Positions 23,561-32,905 are shown, counted from the stretch's first letter. The stretch is 43,066 nucleotides of DNA from Actinomycetota bacterium (GCA_003168255.1 PMSU01000137.1:1-43066); one strand, 5' to 3'. Notes: generated by a model from the sequence alone, not told the origin. Numbers and translations: made by a program.

Positions 23561-25198
23561 CTATGATCCCAGACGGCGGATGACGGCCAGGAAGATCGCA
23601 TCCGTCCCGTGCCGGTGCGGCCAGAACTGAAGATATTTGCCGAACGGAGCAGGGCACCCCAAACCGGGTACCTCAGGCAGCAGGGCGGGGGCATCCAGCA
23701 CCTCGAGGTCCTCCCTGCCGTGCAGCACCCCCGCAACGACCTCGCGGGTTTCGGCCAGATGCGGCGAGCAGGTCACGTAGCCGACCACGCCGCCCGGCCG
23801 CACCGAATCGAGCGCCGCGGTCAGCAGCGAGCGCTGTAGCTGGGCGAGGTCGGCCACCTGCCCCGGGGACCTGCGCCAGCGCGATTCCGGCCGACGGCGG
23901 AGCGATCCCAGGCCGCAGCACGGCACGTCCGCGAGCACGCGGTCAAATGCCGCCGGGCGCCAGGCGGGAACCGTGCCGTCGGCCACCACGGTCCCGGCCA
24001 TGGCTCCCGCATCTCCGGCTGGTCCGGACGCGGCGTTGCCCGCTGGTGCAGCCACCCCGGCCGGCCTGGCCATGGCGTCCCTTGCCATGCCGGCCCTGCG
24101 TTCCCGCAGGTCCGCCGCCAGCAGTCGGGCGCCGTGTCCGGCGGCGAGGCCGGCCAGCAGGCCAGCCTTGCCGCCCGGGCCCGCGCACATGTCCAGCCAG
24201 AGCCGGTCCGGGCCAGCCACCTCCGCCCGGCTGAGCGCCAGCGCGGCCAGCTGGCTGGCCTCGTCCTGGACGGTCACGCGCCGCTCGCTCACCGCGCGAA
24301 TCGCCGCTGGATCGCCCTCTGTCAGGTAGACGCCGAACGGAGACCACCGGGCAGGCTCGCCCGGGGCCGACGTCGCAAGCTCGCCCCGATCGCACACCCC
24401 GGGGATCGCGCACAGGGTGACCCGCGGCCCGATGTTGCCCGCAGCAAGCGCCGCCGCCGTCTCGGCCAGCTCGCCGGTGGTCGCCTCCCCCAGCGCCTCG
24501 CCGAACGCGGCCACGATCCAGCGCGGGTAACTGTGCCTGACCGCCAGGTATCCCAGCGGGTCGGCCTGGCGGTCCGGCGCAACCACCGTCATCCAGGCGT
24601 CGAAGTCCCGCGTTGACACCCGGCGCAGCACGGCATTGACGAAGCCGGCGGACCGGACACCGGCCACGTCCTTGGCCAGGTCCACCGACGTCGCCACGGC
24701 GGCGTGCGCGGCGATCCGGGTGGCGAGCAGTTGGTGCACGCCTAGCCTGAGCACTTCGCGGACGGGCAGATCCATCCGGGCGACGCGGCGATCGCTACAG
24801 ATCGTCAGGATGGCGTCGTAGGTGCCCTGGCCGCGCAGGGTGCCGTAGCAGAGCTCCGTGGCCAGCGCGGCATCGCGCCCGGTCAGCTGGCGTTCGCGGA
24901 GCACCGAGGGCAGCAGCAGGTTCGCGTAGGCGCCTCGCTTGGCCACGGCGAGCAGCACGTCGCAGGCGGCACGCCGAGCGGGATCCGCGTGCGCTGGCCG
25001 ACCGCGGCGTTCAGCGGGCTCCCCGCGCTCCCCGCGCTCCCCGCGCTCGCCGCGCTCAGCGGGCACGCCGCGCTCGCCGCGCTCCGCAGACGCTTGGCCG
25101 CGGCTTTGCGGTGCCACCCGGCCAGCACGGACCAAGGGCTCCCGGCCCCCTTGGGCCGCGGGCGGGTTCTTTGAGCGCCGGCCTGCATGGCCAGCCAT
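23561..25198 (-). CDS. rsmB: 16S rRNA (cytosine-967-C5)-methyltransferase
   Basis: 545 aa. An N-terminal NusB-like RNA-binding domain (about residues 75-215; RRAACDVLLAVAKRGAYANL) is followed by the SAM-dependent methyltransferase. SAM loop: LWLDMCAGPGGKAGLLAGLA (about 317-336). Motif IV is DVPCCGLGSLRRRPESRWRR (about 424-443), and the catalytic Cys is in YVTCSPHLAE. RsmB makes m5C967 in 16S rRNA. The first about 70 residues hold ERG-type triplet repeats from a 9-bp minisatellite (25009-25088), and a second low-complexity Pro-Ala-Gly stretch interrupts the SAM domain near residue 390. The start is 1 bp from the fmt stop, so the two are coupled. The length exceeds the usual 430-480 aa because of these inserts. 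Confidence 0.95.
   Translation of the reverse strand: MAGHAGRRSKNPPAAQGGREPLVRAGRVAPQSRGQASAERGERGVPAERGERGERGERGEPAERRGRPAHADPARRAACDVLLAVAKRGAYANLLLPSVLRERQLTGRDAALATELCYGTLRGQGTYDAILTICSDRRVARMDLPVREVLRLGVHQLLATRIAAHAAVATSVDLAKDVAGVRSAGFVNAVLRRVSTRDFDAWMTVVAPDRQADPLGYLAVRHSYPRWIVAAFGEALGEATTGELAETAAALAAGNIGPRVTLCAIPGVCDRGELATSAPGEPARWSPFGVYLTEGDPAAIRAVSERRVTVQDEASQLAALALSRAEVAGPDRLWLDMCAGPGGKAGLLAGLAAGHGARLLAADLRERRAGMARDAMARPAGVAAPAGNAASGPAGDAGAMAGTVVADGTVPAWRPAAFDRVLADVPCCGLGSLRRRPESRWRRSPGQVADLAQLQRSLLTAALDSVRPGGVVGYVTCSPHLAETREVVAGVLHGREDLEVLDAPALLPEVPGLGCPAPFGKYLQFWPHRHGTDAIFLAVIRRLGS
25009..25088 (-). repeat. 9-bp in-frame repeat near the 5' end of rsmB
   Basis: Repeats based on CCCGCGCTC (plus strand) encode Glu-Arg-Gly triplets with two interruptions (VPA, EPA). 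The unit length preserves the frame. Confidence 0.85.
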
Positions 25199-25199
25199 G

Positions 25200-26162
25200 T
25201 CAGCCCAGCCTCGGGCTCGATGGCCCAGGCCCGTGCGGCTCGCGGCCGTTCAGCCTGATGCCGCGGGCCCACTCCGCCGCGGTCATCCGTCGCTTGCCCG
25301 CGGGCTGCACCTCGCCGAGCAGGACGGGACCGGTCCCCGTTCCTGCCAGCACGCCATCCCTGACCGCATACAGCTCACCGGGACCGAGCTGGACGCCGGG
25401 CTCGGTCGTCTCTGATTGCGTGACAGGGCCGAGCTTCAGCCTGGCGTCGCCCTGCACCGTCCACGCTCCGGGGGCTGGCGTGCAGGCGCGGATCAGCCTT
25501 CCGATGGCCGGAGCAGGCAGAGCCCAGTTCACCCGCGCATCATCCACGCCTAGCTTGGGTGCAAGGCTGACCCCGTCAGCTGGCTGCGGCTGCGGATTCA
25601 ACTCCCCCGTCTCGATCCCGTCGAGGGTCGCGACGAGAAGCTCAGCTCCCGACACGGCGATCCTCTCCAGCAGGTCGCCCGTGGTGTCGGCTGGCCGGAT
25701 CGGCTCGGTGACCACGCCGTAGACGGGCCCGGCGTCCAGCGCCGCCACGATACGGAAGGTGGTGGCACCGGTCACGTCATCGCCGTGCAGGACGGCGTGC
25801 TGCACCGGCGCCGCGCCGCGCCAGGCAGGCAGCAGGGAGAAGTGCAGGTTGACCCAGCCGTGCCGCGGGATGTCGAGCGCCGCCTGTGGCAGCAGGGCGC
25901 CGTAGGCGGTGACCGGGCAGCAGTCAGGACCGATGACCCGCAGCCGGTCGAGGAACTCCGGATCGCGGGGCTTGGCCGGCTTGAGCACCTCGATGCCAGC
26001 CTCGATGGCCCGCTCGGCGACCGGGCTCGGGGCCGGCTTGCGGCCACGGCCGACCGGCGCGTCGGGGCGCGTGATCACGGCTGCGACCTCATGCCGGGAA
26101 CGCAGTATCGCTTCCAGCGAGAGGACGGCGGCGCGCGGCGTACCCGCGAAGGCAACACGCAT
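25200..26162 (-). CDS. fmt: Methionyl-tRNA formyltransferase
   Basis: 320 aa, typical length. N-terminal formyltransferase domain: [20 protein letters not shown] (residues 1-20), then the folate-binding block [20 protein letters not shown] (about 104-123; Asn and His of the active site), and [13 protein letters not shown], whose Asp completes the catalytic trio. The C-terminal OB-like domain with [20 protein letters not shown] binds tRNA. Fmt formylates initiator Met-tRNA with 10-formyl-THF. It sits between def and rsmB, the classic operon that makes and removes formyl groups. Confidence 0.97.
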   Translation of the reverse strand: MRVAFAGTPRAAVLSLEAILRSRHEVAAVITRPDAPVGRGRKPAPSPVAERAIEAGIEVLKPAKPRDPEFLDRLRVIGPDCCPVTAYGALLPQAALDIPRHGWVNLHFSLLPAWRGAAPVQHAVLHGDDVTGATTFRIVAALDAGPVYGVVTEPIRPADTTGDLLERIAVSGAELLVATLDGIETGELNPQPQPADGVSLAPKLGVDDARVNWALPAPAIGRLIRACTPAPGAWTVQGDARLKLGPVTQSETTEPGVQLGPGELYAVRDGVLAGTGTGPVLLGEVQPAGKRRMTAAEWARGIRLNGREPHGPGPSSPRLG

Positions 26163-26181
26163 GAGCTATCCGATCCGCGGG

Positions 26182-26727
26182 CTAATAGGCCGAGCCGCCG
26201 GTCTGATGCGGCGAGACCTTTACCTGCTGGAGCGACTCGCCCCACCATTCGGCCGAACGGATCGCCTTCATCGCGAGCTTGCGCTGGTCGGAGTCGAGCC
26301 TGTCGATGAACAGCACGCCGTCCAGATGGTCGGTCTCATGCTGTATGCAACGTGCCAGCTGCTCCGCGCCCTCCAGGGTCACCGGCTCGCCATGGACGTC
26401 AAAGCCCTTGGCCACCACCCGGGACGCCCGTTTGGTCGGGAAGGAGAGCCCAGGGAACGACAAGCAGCCCTCGTCGTCGATCTCTGCCGCCGCGGAGAGC
26501 TGAAGCGTCGGGTTGATCAGGTGTCCGAGCTGATCATCCACGTAATACGTGAAGACACGCAGGCCGACGCCTATCTGCGGGGCGGCGAGGCCCAGCCCGG
26601 GCGCTTCCATCATGGTGTCCGTGAGGTCCTGGACGAGCCTGCGAAGCTCGGCATCGAAGTCGTGCACCGGCTCAGCCGGGGTGCGCAGCACAGGGTCACC
26701 GAAGAGGCGAATCGGCCTAACGCTCAC
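26182..26727 (-). CDS. def: Peptide deformylase
   Basis: 181 aa from a GTG at 26727. All three metal-site motifs are present: GLGLAAPQIG (about residues 47-56), EGCLSFPG (about 90-97, Cys ligand) and QHETDHLDGVLF (about 132-143, HExxH with two His ligands). Def removes the formyl group from new proteins. It is the first gene of def-fmt-rsmB, 19 bp ahead of fmt. Confidence 0.97.
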   Translation of the reverse strand: MSVRPIRLFGDPVLRTPAEPVHDFDAELRRLVQDLTDTMMEAPGLGLAAPQIGVGLRVFTYYVDDQLGHLINPTLQLSAAAEIDDEGCLSFPGLSFPTKRASRVVAKGFDVHGEPVTLEGAEQLARCIQHETDHLDGVLFIDRLDSDQRKLAMKAIRSAEWWGESLQQVKVSPHQTGGSAY

Positions 26728-26780
26728 CAGGGGTCCTCCGAAACACGCGACGCTGCGTCGGTCATCTCTCGTTGTCCAGT

Positions 26781-28124
26781 CTATGGCCGGCTGTCCGGCG
26801 GATCGGGCGGGCCGGTCTGGCCGCTGCCCGCTTGGGCAGGCGCACTCGATCGTGCCTTGAACGCCGCCTTACGCGCCGCCTTTGCCACCGCTGGATCGTG
26901 ATGATGGCTGCCCAGCGCGGTGAGCAGCCCGATCAGCCCCGGATGGGCGACCTGCCAGAGCCCGGCGACCAGCTTCGCCTGTCCACCCGACGGCAGGTCG
27001 GGCAGCAGCTCGGCCACCACGTCCTCGGGCTGTGCCTCCTCGAGCAAGCCCGCGCCAAGGTCCACGAGAAGCCACTCCTGGTCACCACGGCCAAGCTCGG
27101 CCTGCTCACCGTGGTCACGCAGCCAGACCGCCGCATGCGGGCGGAGCACGGGGTCAGCCAGCGCCTCCTGGACCGGGGGGATGGCCTCCTCGCCGACTCG
27201 GTCGAGGACGGCGAAGGCGGCTCCGCGCAGACCCGGTGAGCCCTGTCGCGCGGCTTCCATCAACTCAGCCGCGGCGTCTCCCGGACCTCGCAGCGCCAGC
27301 CAGGCGGCGATCTCGGCTTCGCCTTCCTCGGCGTCATAGTCGGCCAGGGCGGCGAGCAACACAGCCGCGCGGTCCTGCGCGAGCTGACCGGCCACCGGAA
27401 GCTGCCAGCCCCGCGCGCGGAGCCGTCCGTGCACTCCCCAGGTGCCCAGCCGAGACAGAGTGACGGTGAGCACTCCGGCCTCCTCGTCGCTGCCGAGATC
27501 GACAACGCCGAGATCGGCCAGCGTCTCGAGGGCGGCGGAGAGCCCAACGACGTCGGTGTTCCCGCCGCCAGGCTCGCTGGCGACTTCCTGAGGGACGGAG
27601 TCGCCGGGCAGGGCCTGCCGGCGCGCCGTCTCGTACGCCTCAAACAGCGCGTCTATCCGTACCGGGCCACCGACCGTATAGAGGGCGGTCACCAGGCCTT
27701 CCAGCTCGGTCGTCCGCAGCGTAACGCCCAGCGCGTCATCCCAGAGGGTGAGTATCGCGTCCGGATCCCCCGCTGACAGGATGTCGGCCGGCTGGCCAGG
27801 CTCCGTCCGGCCGAGCATGCGGGCGCCCGCAGCCACCTGCCAGGCCGTCGCCAGCTCCTCCTGGGTCAGGTCGAGGTCCTCGGCCGCCGATGCGGCGTCC
27901 GCGGCCGAGAGGCCGGGCTCGGGCATGGCCTGATCAGCGGCGAGCCGGGGCGCTGCCCAGGTTCCGGGTACCTTAGCCTGCCGCACGGCAGCCCAGAGGG
28001 CCAGGTCACGCGCTGCGCGCAGCAGCGGGGCGACCCTGGCCGCCGCCGCGAGTTCGTCCCTGGGGGCGAGCCGTACTACAGGCGGGCGGGGGGCGCCGTG
28101 AGCGGTCCTTGGCGAGATAGCCAC
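26781..28124 (-). CDS. Hypothetical alpha-helical protein between priA and def
   Basis: 447 aa from a GTG at 28124. No catalytic motif is recognised. Composition is Ala/Leu/Glu-rich, strongly helical and acidic. The C-terminal half (about residues 260-425) has HEAT-like helical pairs such as AAWLALRGPGDAAAELMEAA, GLRGAAFAVLDRVGEEAIPP and HPGLIGLLTALGSHHHDPAV. A similar uncharacterised gene is often found here in actinobacteria, so it belongs to the conserved block rather than the accessory DNA. It lies 48 bp after priA in the same direction, so probably the same operon. Function unknown. Confidence 0.8.
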   Translation of the reverse strand: MAISPRTAHGAPRPPVVRLAPRDELAAAARVAPLLRAARDLALWAAVRQAKVPGTWAAPRLAADQAMPEPGLSAADAASAAEDLDLTQEELATAWQVAAGARMLGRTEPGQPADILSAGDPDAILTLWDDALGVTLRTTELEGLVTALYTVGGPVRIDALFEAYETARRQALPGDSVPQEVASEPGGGNTDVVGLSAALETLADLGVVDLGSDEEAGVLTVTLSRLGTWGVHGRLRARGWQLPVAGQLAQDRAAVLLAALADYDAEEGEAEIAAWLALRGPGDAAAELMEAARQGSPGLRGAAFAVLDRVGEEAIPPVQEALADPVLRPHAAVWLRDHGEQAELGRGDQEWLLVDLGAGLLEEAQPEDVVAELLPDLPSGGQAKLVAGLWQVAHPGLIGLLTALGSHHHDPAVAKAARKAAFKARSSAPAQAGSGQTGPPDPPDSRP

Positions 28125-28172
28125 CCAAGCACCATACGGCGTCCTGGGTGCAAAGTTGCCAGCCGCGGATGC

Positions 28173-30422
28173 CTAGATGAGGTCGAGCGGGTCCATCTGC
28201 ACCCGGACAGCCCCGGCTGCCTTGCGGGCGCTGCGCACCGCCTGAGCTGCCTGAAGCGCCCGGGCAAGGTCGGCTCCGCGTGATCTCGGCACCCGGAAGA
28301 ACACGCGCACCTCATCGGCATCGGGGCCGTCAGCGCCTGGTACGTCCATGGGTCCGAGGACGTCCGCACCTGGCGGCAGCTGCGCGGCGTCGATCAGCTC
28401 GGTCACCGCTTCCCGCGGTCCTAGGGCCGCGGCCATCCGCACCGACGGCGGGAACCTAAGCTGCTCGCGTTCGACATATTCTCGTTCGGAATGAATAACC
28501 GGATCCCAGCGGACGAGGGCCTGCACGGCTGCCAGCGACGCATCGGCCATCACGATCACCCTTCCTCCTTCGCAGGCGGGCCGGACCAGCGCAGCCGCGT
28601 TTAGCCACCTGCGCAGCGCCTCCTCTGACGCGCGCAGGCTGGCCCGGCTCAGCAGGACCCGGCCGTCAAGCAGCAGGGCGGCCGCATACCCGCCGCGGGC
28701 GGCTGGCTCGGCGCCCGGGGTGGATATCACCACCGCGGGCGTCGCGGGCACCCACGCGATGGCTTCCTGCCCCCGCGAGGTGCGGACGGGAACCGAGGGG
28801 AACGCGCGGCCCAGTTCTTCGGCGGTGCGTGCTTCGCCGGTGGCAATCGACCGGATGCCGGTGAACCCGCAATGCGCACAGCCCCATCCTGATGCCACGA
28901 CTCCGCACCAGGCACACCGCGGCGGGGCGTGCGCGGCCCCCATCGCCAGCGGCCCGTCGCATGCCGCGCAGCGGGCCTGCTCGCGGCAGCGCCCGCAGGC
29001 CACGGCCGCAAGGTAACCGCGGCGGGGCACCTGTACCAGCACCGGCCCGTGGCTGAGTGCCTCCCTGGCGGTGCGCAGGGCCAGGCTGGGCAGTCGGGCG
29101 GCGCCGGCCACCTCATCCCGGGCCAGCTCGACGTCGTCGCCCGTGCCGCGGATCAGCGGGGCCTGGCTGCGCACGGTAGGCCTGCTGGCGACGATCGGCC
29201 GGGCCCAGCCGCTCGCGACGAGCTGCGTCGCCTCCGCCGTCCTGGCAAACCCGCCGATCAGCGCCGCGGCTTTGCAGCGGTGAGCGCGGAGGGCGAGCAC
29301 CTCCCTGGTGTGCGGGTACGGTGCGCGTCGCTCCTCGTGCAGGTCATCGCCATCGTCCCAGACCACCACCAGACCGAGGTCGCGGACCGGCGCGAACATG
29401 GCTGCCCGCAGGCCGGCGACGACCCTGATCTCGCCGCGCAGCACCGATAGCCACCGCCGGTAGCGTTCGGCAGGCCCGAGGCCGGCGGCCAGGCAGACGT
29501 GTCGGCCCGCTCCGAGCAGCGCGCCGAGGGCCTCGTCTACCTGGTCTAGATCTCTACTGTCGGGGACGACGATCAGGGCGCCGCGACCGGCCGAGGCGGC
29601 TGTAGCGGCCGCGCGGGCAATCTCTTCGGCCCAGTGCGGGCCTGGCAGCGCCGACCAGGCGGCGCGGGCTGCCCGGCCATCGACGAGGGCAGCCAGGAAT
29701 GCCTCGCCTGCCGGGTAGCGGGTCCAGGGACCTGGGGCGGGACACGGGATCGAGTTAGTTGGCAGGTCGTGGGCTGGGCGAGCTTGGGCGGACGGGGCCA
29801 CGGGCGGCGGAGCTTCGGCCGACGGGGCCACGGGCGGCGGAGCTTCGGCGGACGGGGCTTCGGGCGGCGGGGCTTTGCGACTGGATTCTGCCGTGGCGTG
29901 CCGAGGAGGTATCGCGAGCCGCAGCACGTCGGCGAGCGTGCCTGCGTACCTGTCCGCAACCGCGCGGGCCAGGCCCGCCACCTCCGGCGTCAGAACCGAT
30001 TCCGGCGAGACCACCCGCTCCAGGTAGGCCAGCCTTCCGCCGTGCTCGCTGGCGGCTTCCCGGCTGAGCAGGTAACCGTCCACGAGCTGGCCGGCGAAGC
30101 GCACCCGCACTCGGCAGCCCGGAACCGCTGTCCCGGCTAGCCGCTCGGGTACCAGGTAATCGAAAGGCCGGTCAAGATGTGCCAGGGAAAGGTCGACCGC
30201 GACCCGTGCGACCGGCAGCAGTTCGGCTTGGACCGGGGCTGGTCGGCTGCGCTTGGCCCGGGTGGCAGCTGGGCGGCGTGACCGGCCCGGGCGCGGGTCT
30301 GGGCGCGGGTCTGGGCGCGGGTCTGGGCGCGGGTCTGGGCGCGGGTCTGGGCGCGGGTCTGGGCGCGGGTCTGGGCGCGGGTCTGCCCGCAACCCCTGGG
30401 GATGTCCCTTCGGCTCCGACAC
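28173..30422 (-). CDS. priA: Primosomal protein N' (PriA), actinobacterial form without ATPase motifs
   Basis: 749 aa from a GTG at 30422. The 3'-DNA-binding domain follows the repeat-rich start (VARVAVDLSLAHLDRPFDYL). The cysteine zinc site is intact: CGRCREQARCAAC and CAWCGVVASGWGCAHCG. The helicase core is degenerate: no GxGKT loop, and WDDGDDLHEE stands where DEEH should be. This is the usual state in actinobacteria, where the protein is called probable PriA and likely marks restart sites without unwinding. Two repeat inserts: eight DPRP units at the N-terminus (12-bp minisatellite) and three EAPPPVAPSA units (30-bp) near residue 190. It is normally next to metK; here a 5-kb island intervenes. 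Confidence 0.93.
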   Translation of the reverse strand: MSEPKGHPQGLRADPRPDPRPDPRPDPRPDPRPDPRPDPRPDPRPGRSRRPAATRAKRSRPAPVQAELLPVARVAVDLSLAHLDRPFDYLVPERLAGTAVPGCRVRVRFAGQLVDGYLLSREAASEHGGRLAYLERVVSPESVLTPEVAGLARAVADRYAGTLADVLRLAIPPRHATAESSRKAPPPEAPSAEAPPPVAPSAEAPPPVAPSAQARPAHDLPTNSIPCPAPGPWTRYPAGEAFLAALVDGRAARAAWSALPGPHWAEEIARAAATAASAGRGALIVVPDSRDLDQVDEALGALLGAGRHVCLAAGLGPAERYRRWLSVLRGEIRVVAGLRAAMFAPVRDLGLVVVWDDGDDLHEERRAPYPHTREVLALRAHRCKAAALIGGFARTAEATQLVASGWARPIVASRPTVRSQAPLIRGTGDDVELARDEVAGAARLPSLALRTAREALSHGPVLVQVPRRGYLAAVACGRCREQARCAACDGPLAMGAAHAPPRCAWCGVVASGWGCAHCGFTGIRSIATGEARTAEELGRAFPSVPVRTSRGQEAIAWVPATPAVVISTPGAEPAARGGYAAALLLDGRVLLSRASLRASEEALRRWLNAAALVRPACEGGRVIVMADASLAAVQALVRWDPVIHSEREYVEREQLRFPPSVRMAAALGPREAVTELIDAAQLPPGADVLGPMDVPGADGPDADEVRVFFRVPRSRGADLARALQAAQAVRSARKAAGAVRVQMDPLDLI
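29791..29880 (-). repeat. 30-bp in-frame repeat inside priA
   Basis: Three adjacent 30-bp units (29791, 29821, 29851) encode EAPPPVAPSA-like decapeptides. The third is slightly diverged. Confidence 0.85.
30289..30384 (-). repeat. 12-bp in-frame minisatellite at the 5' end of priA
   Basis: Eight exact copies of GGGCGCGGGTCT (plus strand) encode the N-terminal DPRP repeats. Perfect identity between copies suggests recent expansion. Confidence 0.95.
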
Positions 30423-30526
30423 GTGTCCGTCCTACCAGAGTCGCGCCCCCATTCCGCCCGGCCACAGCCATCCGCTGCTGCATCATGGCGCGAGCGCCCC
30501 GGGCACCCTGCTGGGGAGCCGACGCG

Positions 30527-31171
30527 CTAAAGCGTGCCACAAGCGCTGTCGGCGACGCTGGCATCGTGGTTCAGCGCTCGCATGACCGAGCCGGGAACCT
30601 GGCCCGAGTTTTCGTCGGCGAGAGCCTTCCTGAGCTGGACGGTCAGATTGCTCAGGGCGCTCTTCGATTCGGCGTTCCTGCTCTTGGCCGCCGCGGCGCG
30701 AAGGTCCGCGATGGCGCTATTCAGATCGGCGGTCGTCTTGGTGTTGCTCACCCTTGTGCCAAAGTCTTCGATGGCCCTGTCGTAATGGGTAAGTGCCCTC
30801 TCTTTATAGGCCGTGCATCCCGGATCGGCTGCCTTGACGACATGTGGCGCTACGTAGATGAAGGCCCCGGCCCACAGCAGCGACGCGGTGATTCCTGCCC
30901 AGCAGCGCACCTTGCCGCTACCGCACCGTTTGGACCGGGCCAGGCCGAGGATGCCGAAGGCGATCCCCAAGACGATCCCCAACCCGGTAACCCCGAGAAT
31001 CCCAGCGACGAGCGAGGCGGTGGCGAACCGGTTTGGCGTGGCCTGCTCCTGTGCTGACGTCTCGGGCTGGGCATGTGAGCCGTCGGCGGGTCCCTGGTCG
31101 GCGGATGGCTCGGCTATGGCTTGGTCAGCCTCAGGCGACCCCTCAGCCGCCTGCTCCTTGGGAATCGGCAT
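30527..31171 (-). CDS. DUF4190-type membrane protein
   Basis: 214 aa from the ATG at 31171; a longer frame to 31231 exists but its start is less family-like. An acidic, Gln/Pro-rich N-terminal tail (about residues 1-45) precedes two membrane helices: FATASLVAGILGVTGLGIVL continuing to about residue 80 and AGITASLLWAGAFIYVAPHV (about 90-109). This pair with SLVAGILGV is the DUF4190 pattern. The C-terminal about 100 residues are an extracytoplasmic helical region (YKERALTHYDRAIEDFGTRV, LNSAIADLRAAAAKSRNAES). Function is unknown. It is on the same strand as priA, about 105 bp upstream of it. Confidence 0.75.
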   Translation of the reverse strand: MPIPKEQAAEGSPEADQAIAEPSADQGPADGSHAQPETSAQEQATPNRFATASLVAGILGVTGLGIVLGIAFGILGLARSKRCGSGKVRCWAGITASLLWAGAFIYVAPHVVKAADPGCTAYKERALTHYDRAIEDFGTRVSNTKTTADLNSAIADLRAAAAKSRNAESKSALSNLTVQLRKALADENSGQVPGSVMRALNHDASVADSACGTL

Positions 31172-31231
31172 TCGCCATCCACTTCGATCGAGGATGCAGG
31201 GAGAGCGAGATGATGGTATTTGCCTCGTCAC

Positions 31232-31796
31232 CTTGTGTCTAGATTCCCCTGATCAGCGGCGCGCGCCGCACTGTATAGCGTGATCATATTTTTATTCTGG
31301 TACGACTTGCGTACGCTGACTTGGTTCGATATTAGGTTCGTAATCTTATCCACTGGCTCCGCTCCAAGGATCTCAGTCCGAGGTGGCACGCGCAGAGGCC
31401 GCTGGTATTCGTGAAGGATCTTGAAGTCCCGCCGGCGTGGATTTCGTCAGGTACAGGCGGCCCGCCTGCTGCGGCTGCGTGCGGTGCCTCCGTGTCAGCT
31501 CTGTCCGTGACGTGCACAGGAAGGCGGTGCGCGGCGGCCCGGAGGGCGGGCCGATGGCGTGCGGGGCTATCGGAGGGGCCGGGAAAGATGGCTGGAGGGG
31601 CGGGACGAAGGTTTGGCCGGTGTCCTGGTTTGGGCGGGAGCGGGGCAGGCCCACCCTGGCTGGCCGGGTGGGCTTGTGAGCCTGCCCGCTTGTGCCCGGC
31701 CGGGCCTGCCTCGCTTAGGGTCCCGGCCCAAATTAGGTGGCTAAAGCTTCGGCCTGCCCCGGCACCGGAACGGGGCGTTTCCAGACGGTAAGAGAT
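31232..31796. other. Gap with an AT-rich segment
   Basis: No convincing gene. 31270-31350 is markedly AT-richer than the rest of the window and could hold the promoter for the DUF4190 gene or mark an old junction. The rest is G-rich with no family-like frame. Confidence 0.45.
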
Positions 31797-31830
31797 AGGG
31801 AGGGTGCCCCCGGGGCGGGGCACCCTCCCT
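31797..31830. terminator. Hairpin after the DUF397 gene
   Basis: Arms AGGGAGGGTGCCCC (31797-31810) and GGGGCACCCTCCCT (31817-31830) pair perfectly around CGGGGC, 21 bp past the DUF397 stop on the minus strand. There is no T-run on that side. Confidence 0.75.
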
Positions 31831-31851
31831 ACGAATGACTGGCCGGCCTGG

Positions 31852-32067
31852 TTAAAGCTCCTGTCGTGTAGTCGCGCTGGCCTTGATTGTCCGCGTGAAG
31901 GTTTCCCACGCGCCAGCGGTGAATACGAGCACGGGTCCGTGCGGGTGTTTGCTGTCCCGGACAGCGATGCCAGGCCGGGCGTCTGCGGTTACTTGTACGC
32001 AGTTGTTGCCGCTGCCGCTGTAGCTGGCGGTTCGCCACCTGCGGGTGCGGTCGGGTTTGTTGGTCAT
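31852..32067 (-). CDS. DUF397 domain protein
   Basis: 71 aa, the usual size. The DUF397 pattern is clear: WRTASYSGSGNNCVQV (about residues 11-26), then IAVRDSKHPHGPVLVFTAGA and WETFTRTIK. In actinomycetes such small proteins are partners of Scr1-type HTH/DUF5753 regulators and often sit directly behind them, as here. Its ATG overlaps the stop of the DUF5753 frame by four bases, so it was translationally coupled to that gene, which now appears truncated. In this family the small partner is thought to oppose or be sequestered by the HTH partner. Confidence 0.9.
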   Translation of the reverse strand: MTNKPDRTRRWRTASYSGSGNNCVQVTADARPGIAVRDSKHPHGPVLVFTAGAWETFTRTIKASATTRQEL

Positions 32068-32570
32068 GTGCTCGACAACTCCTCGATGATCTGGCGGATC
32101 AGCGTGGCTGATCCGCCAGGCGAGAGCGCAACCTGCCCGATGCGCTCATAGGCCAGGCTAATCCGGGCGATCTGGTCGGCGCTCTCCGGATACAGGTCAC
32201 CTGCCATCGACTCGGCGTAGACCTCGGTGGGGAACGAGGTGTCCTGGGGGAAGTCCAGCAGGACGAATCCGCCCTCAAGGCCGGGGTGGACGCCTGCCTG
32301 GAACGGCACGACCCGGATCGTGACGTTGGGGCGTGGCCGCAGGAGCTCGCGTAGCTGCTCGCGCATGACCTCGGGACCGCCGACCGGGCGGCGCAGCGCG
32401 GCCTCGTCCACGATCGCGTCCAGTTGCGGCGCGTCCGGGCGGCTGAGCAGGGTGCGGCGGGCCATTCTGGCCATGACCCGGCGCTGGGCATCGTCGGGGT
32501 TATCGGCCCGGCCTACTTCGATGACGGCCCAGGCGTACTGCTCGGTCTGGAGAAGGCCGGGGATCAGCAG
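32064..32570 (-). pseudogene. DUF5753 regulator, HTH half lost
   Basis: The minus-strand frame carries the C-terminal DUF5753 domain: EPLLIPGLLQTEQYAWAVIE, then RRPVGGPEVMREQLRELLRP, NVTIRVVPFQAGVHPGLEGG and SFPTEVYAESMAGDLYPESA. Upstream of about 32570 the frame becomes meaningless and contains no ATG or GTG before the domain. The N-terminal Scr1/XRE HTH (about 100 residues in relatives) is missing. The first ATG in frame is at 32474, inside the domain. So this is a 5'-truncated gene; a short protein from 32474 cannot be excluded. Confidence 0.75.
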
Positions 32571-32639
32571 CGGTTCCGCGACGACGTGACCACGGCCGCC
32601 GCCATCGTGGCCCGGGTCCTGCGCGCCGTCGGCGAGTAA
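32571..32639 (+). pseudogene. Possible orphan C-terminus
   Basis: The plus-strand frame ending in TAA at 32637 reads RFRDDVTTAAAIVARVLRAV, protein-like, and begins exactly where the DUF5753 homology stops. It may be the tail of a gene cut by the same rearrangement. The family is unknown. Confidence 0.3.
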
Positions 32640-32680
32640 AGCAGTGAACGCCCGGGGGGACGAGCAGAGCAGGCGGCCCG

Positions 32681-32905
32681 GTGCCTGAGCGCAGCGGAGA
32701 GACCCCGCTCGATGAGCTGGACCCCGGCCAGCGAGACCTGGCCGAGATCGTCCGCGTCTACCAGGAGCGATGGGTGATCACCGGGCCGTGCCTAGACGGC
32801 GGCTGGTACGCCACCCCGCGCGCAGACCAGGCCGGGCAGCGCGTGCAGGCAGCGCCGGGATCTCGGCATTGGCGACCTTCAGGCAGGGTGCGGCGCTGCT
32901 GCTGA
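32681..32905 (+). CDS. Small hypothetical protein, possibly truncated
   Basis: 74 aa from a GTG. The first about 50 residues look genuine (GQRDLAEIVRVYQERWVITG, then GGWYATPRADQAGQRVQA). The end (SRHWRPSGRVRRCC) looks like out-of-frame sequence, while another frame continues with GISALATFRQGAALLLTISA, suggesting a frameshift near 32855. It overlaps the tail of the decayed HTH/TPR frame on the other strand. Function unknown. Confidence 0.4.
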   Translation: MPERSGETPLDELDPGQRDLAEIVRVYQERWVITGPCLDGGWYATPRADQAGQRVQAAPGSRHWRPSGRVRRCC

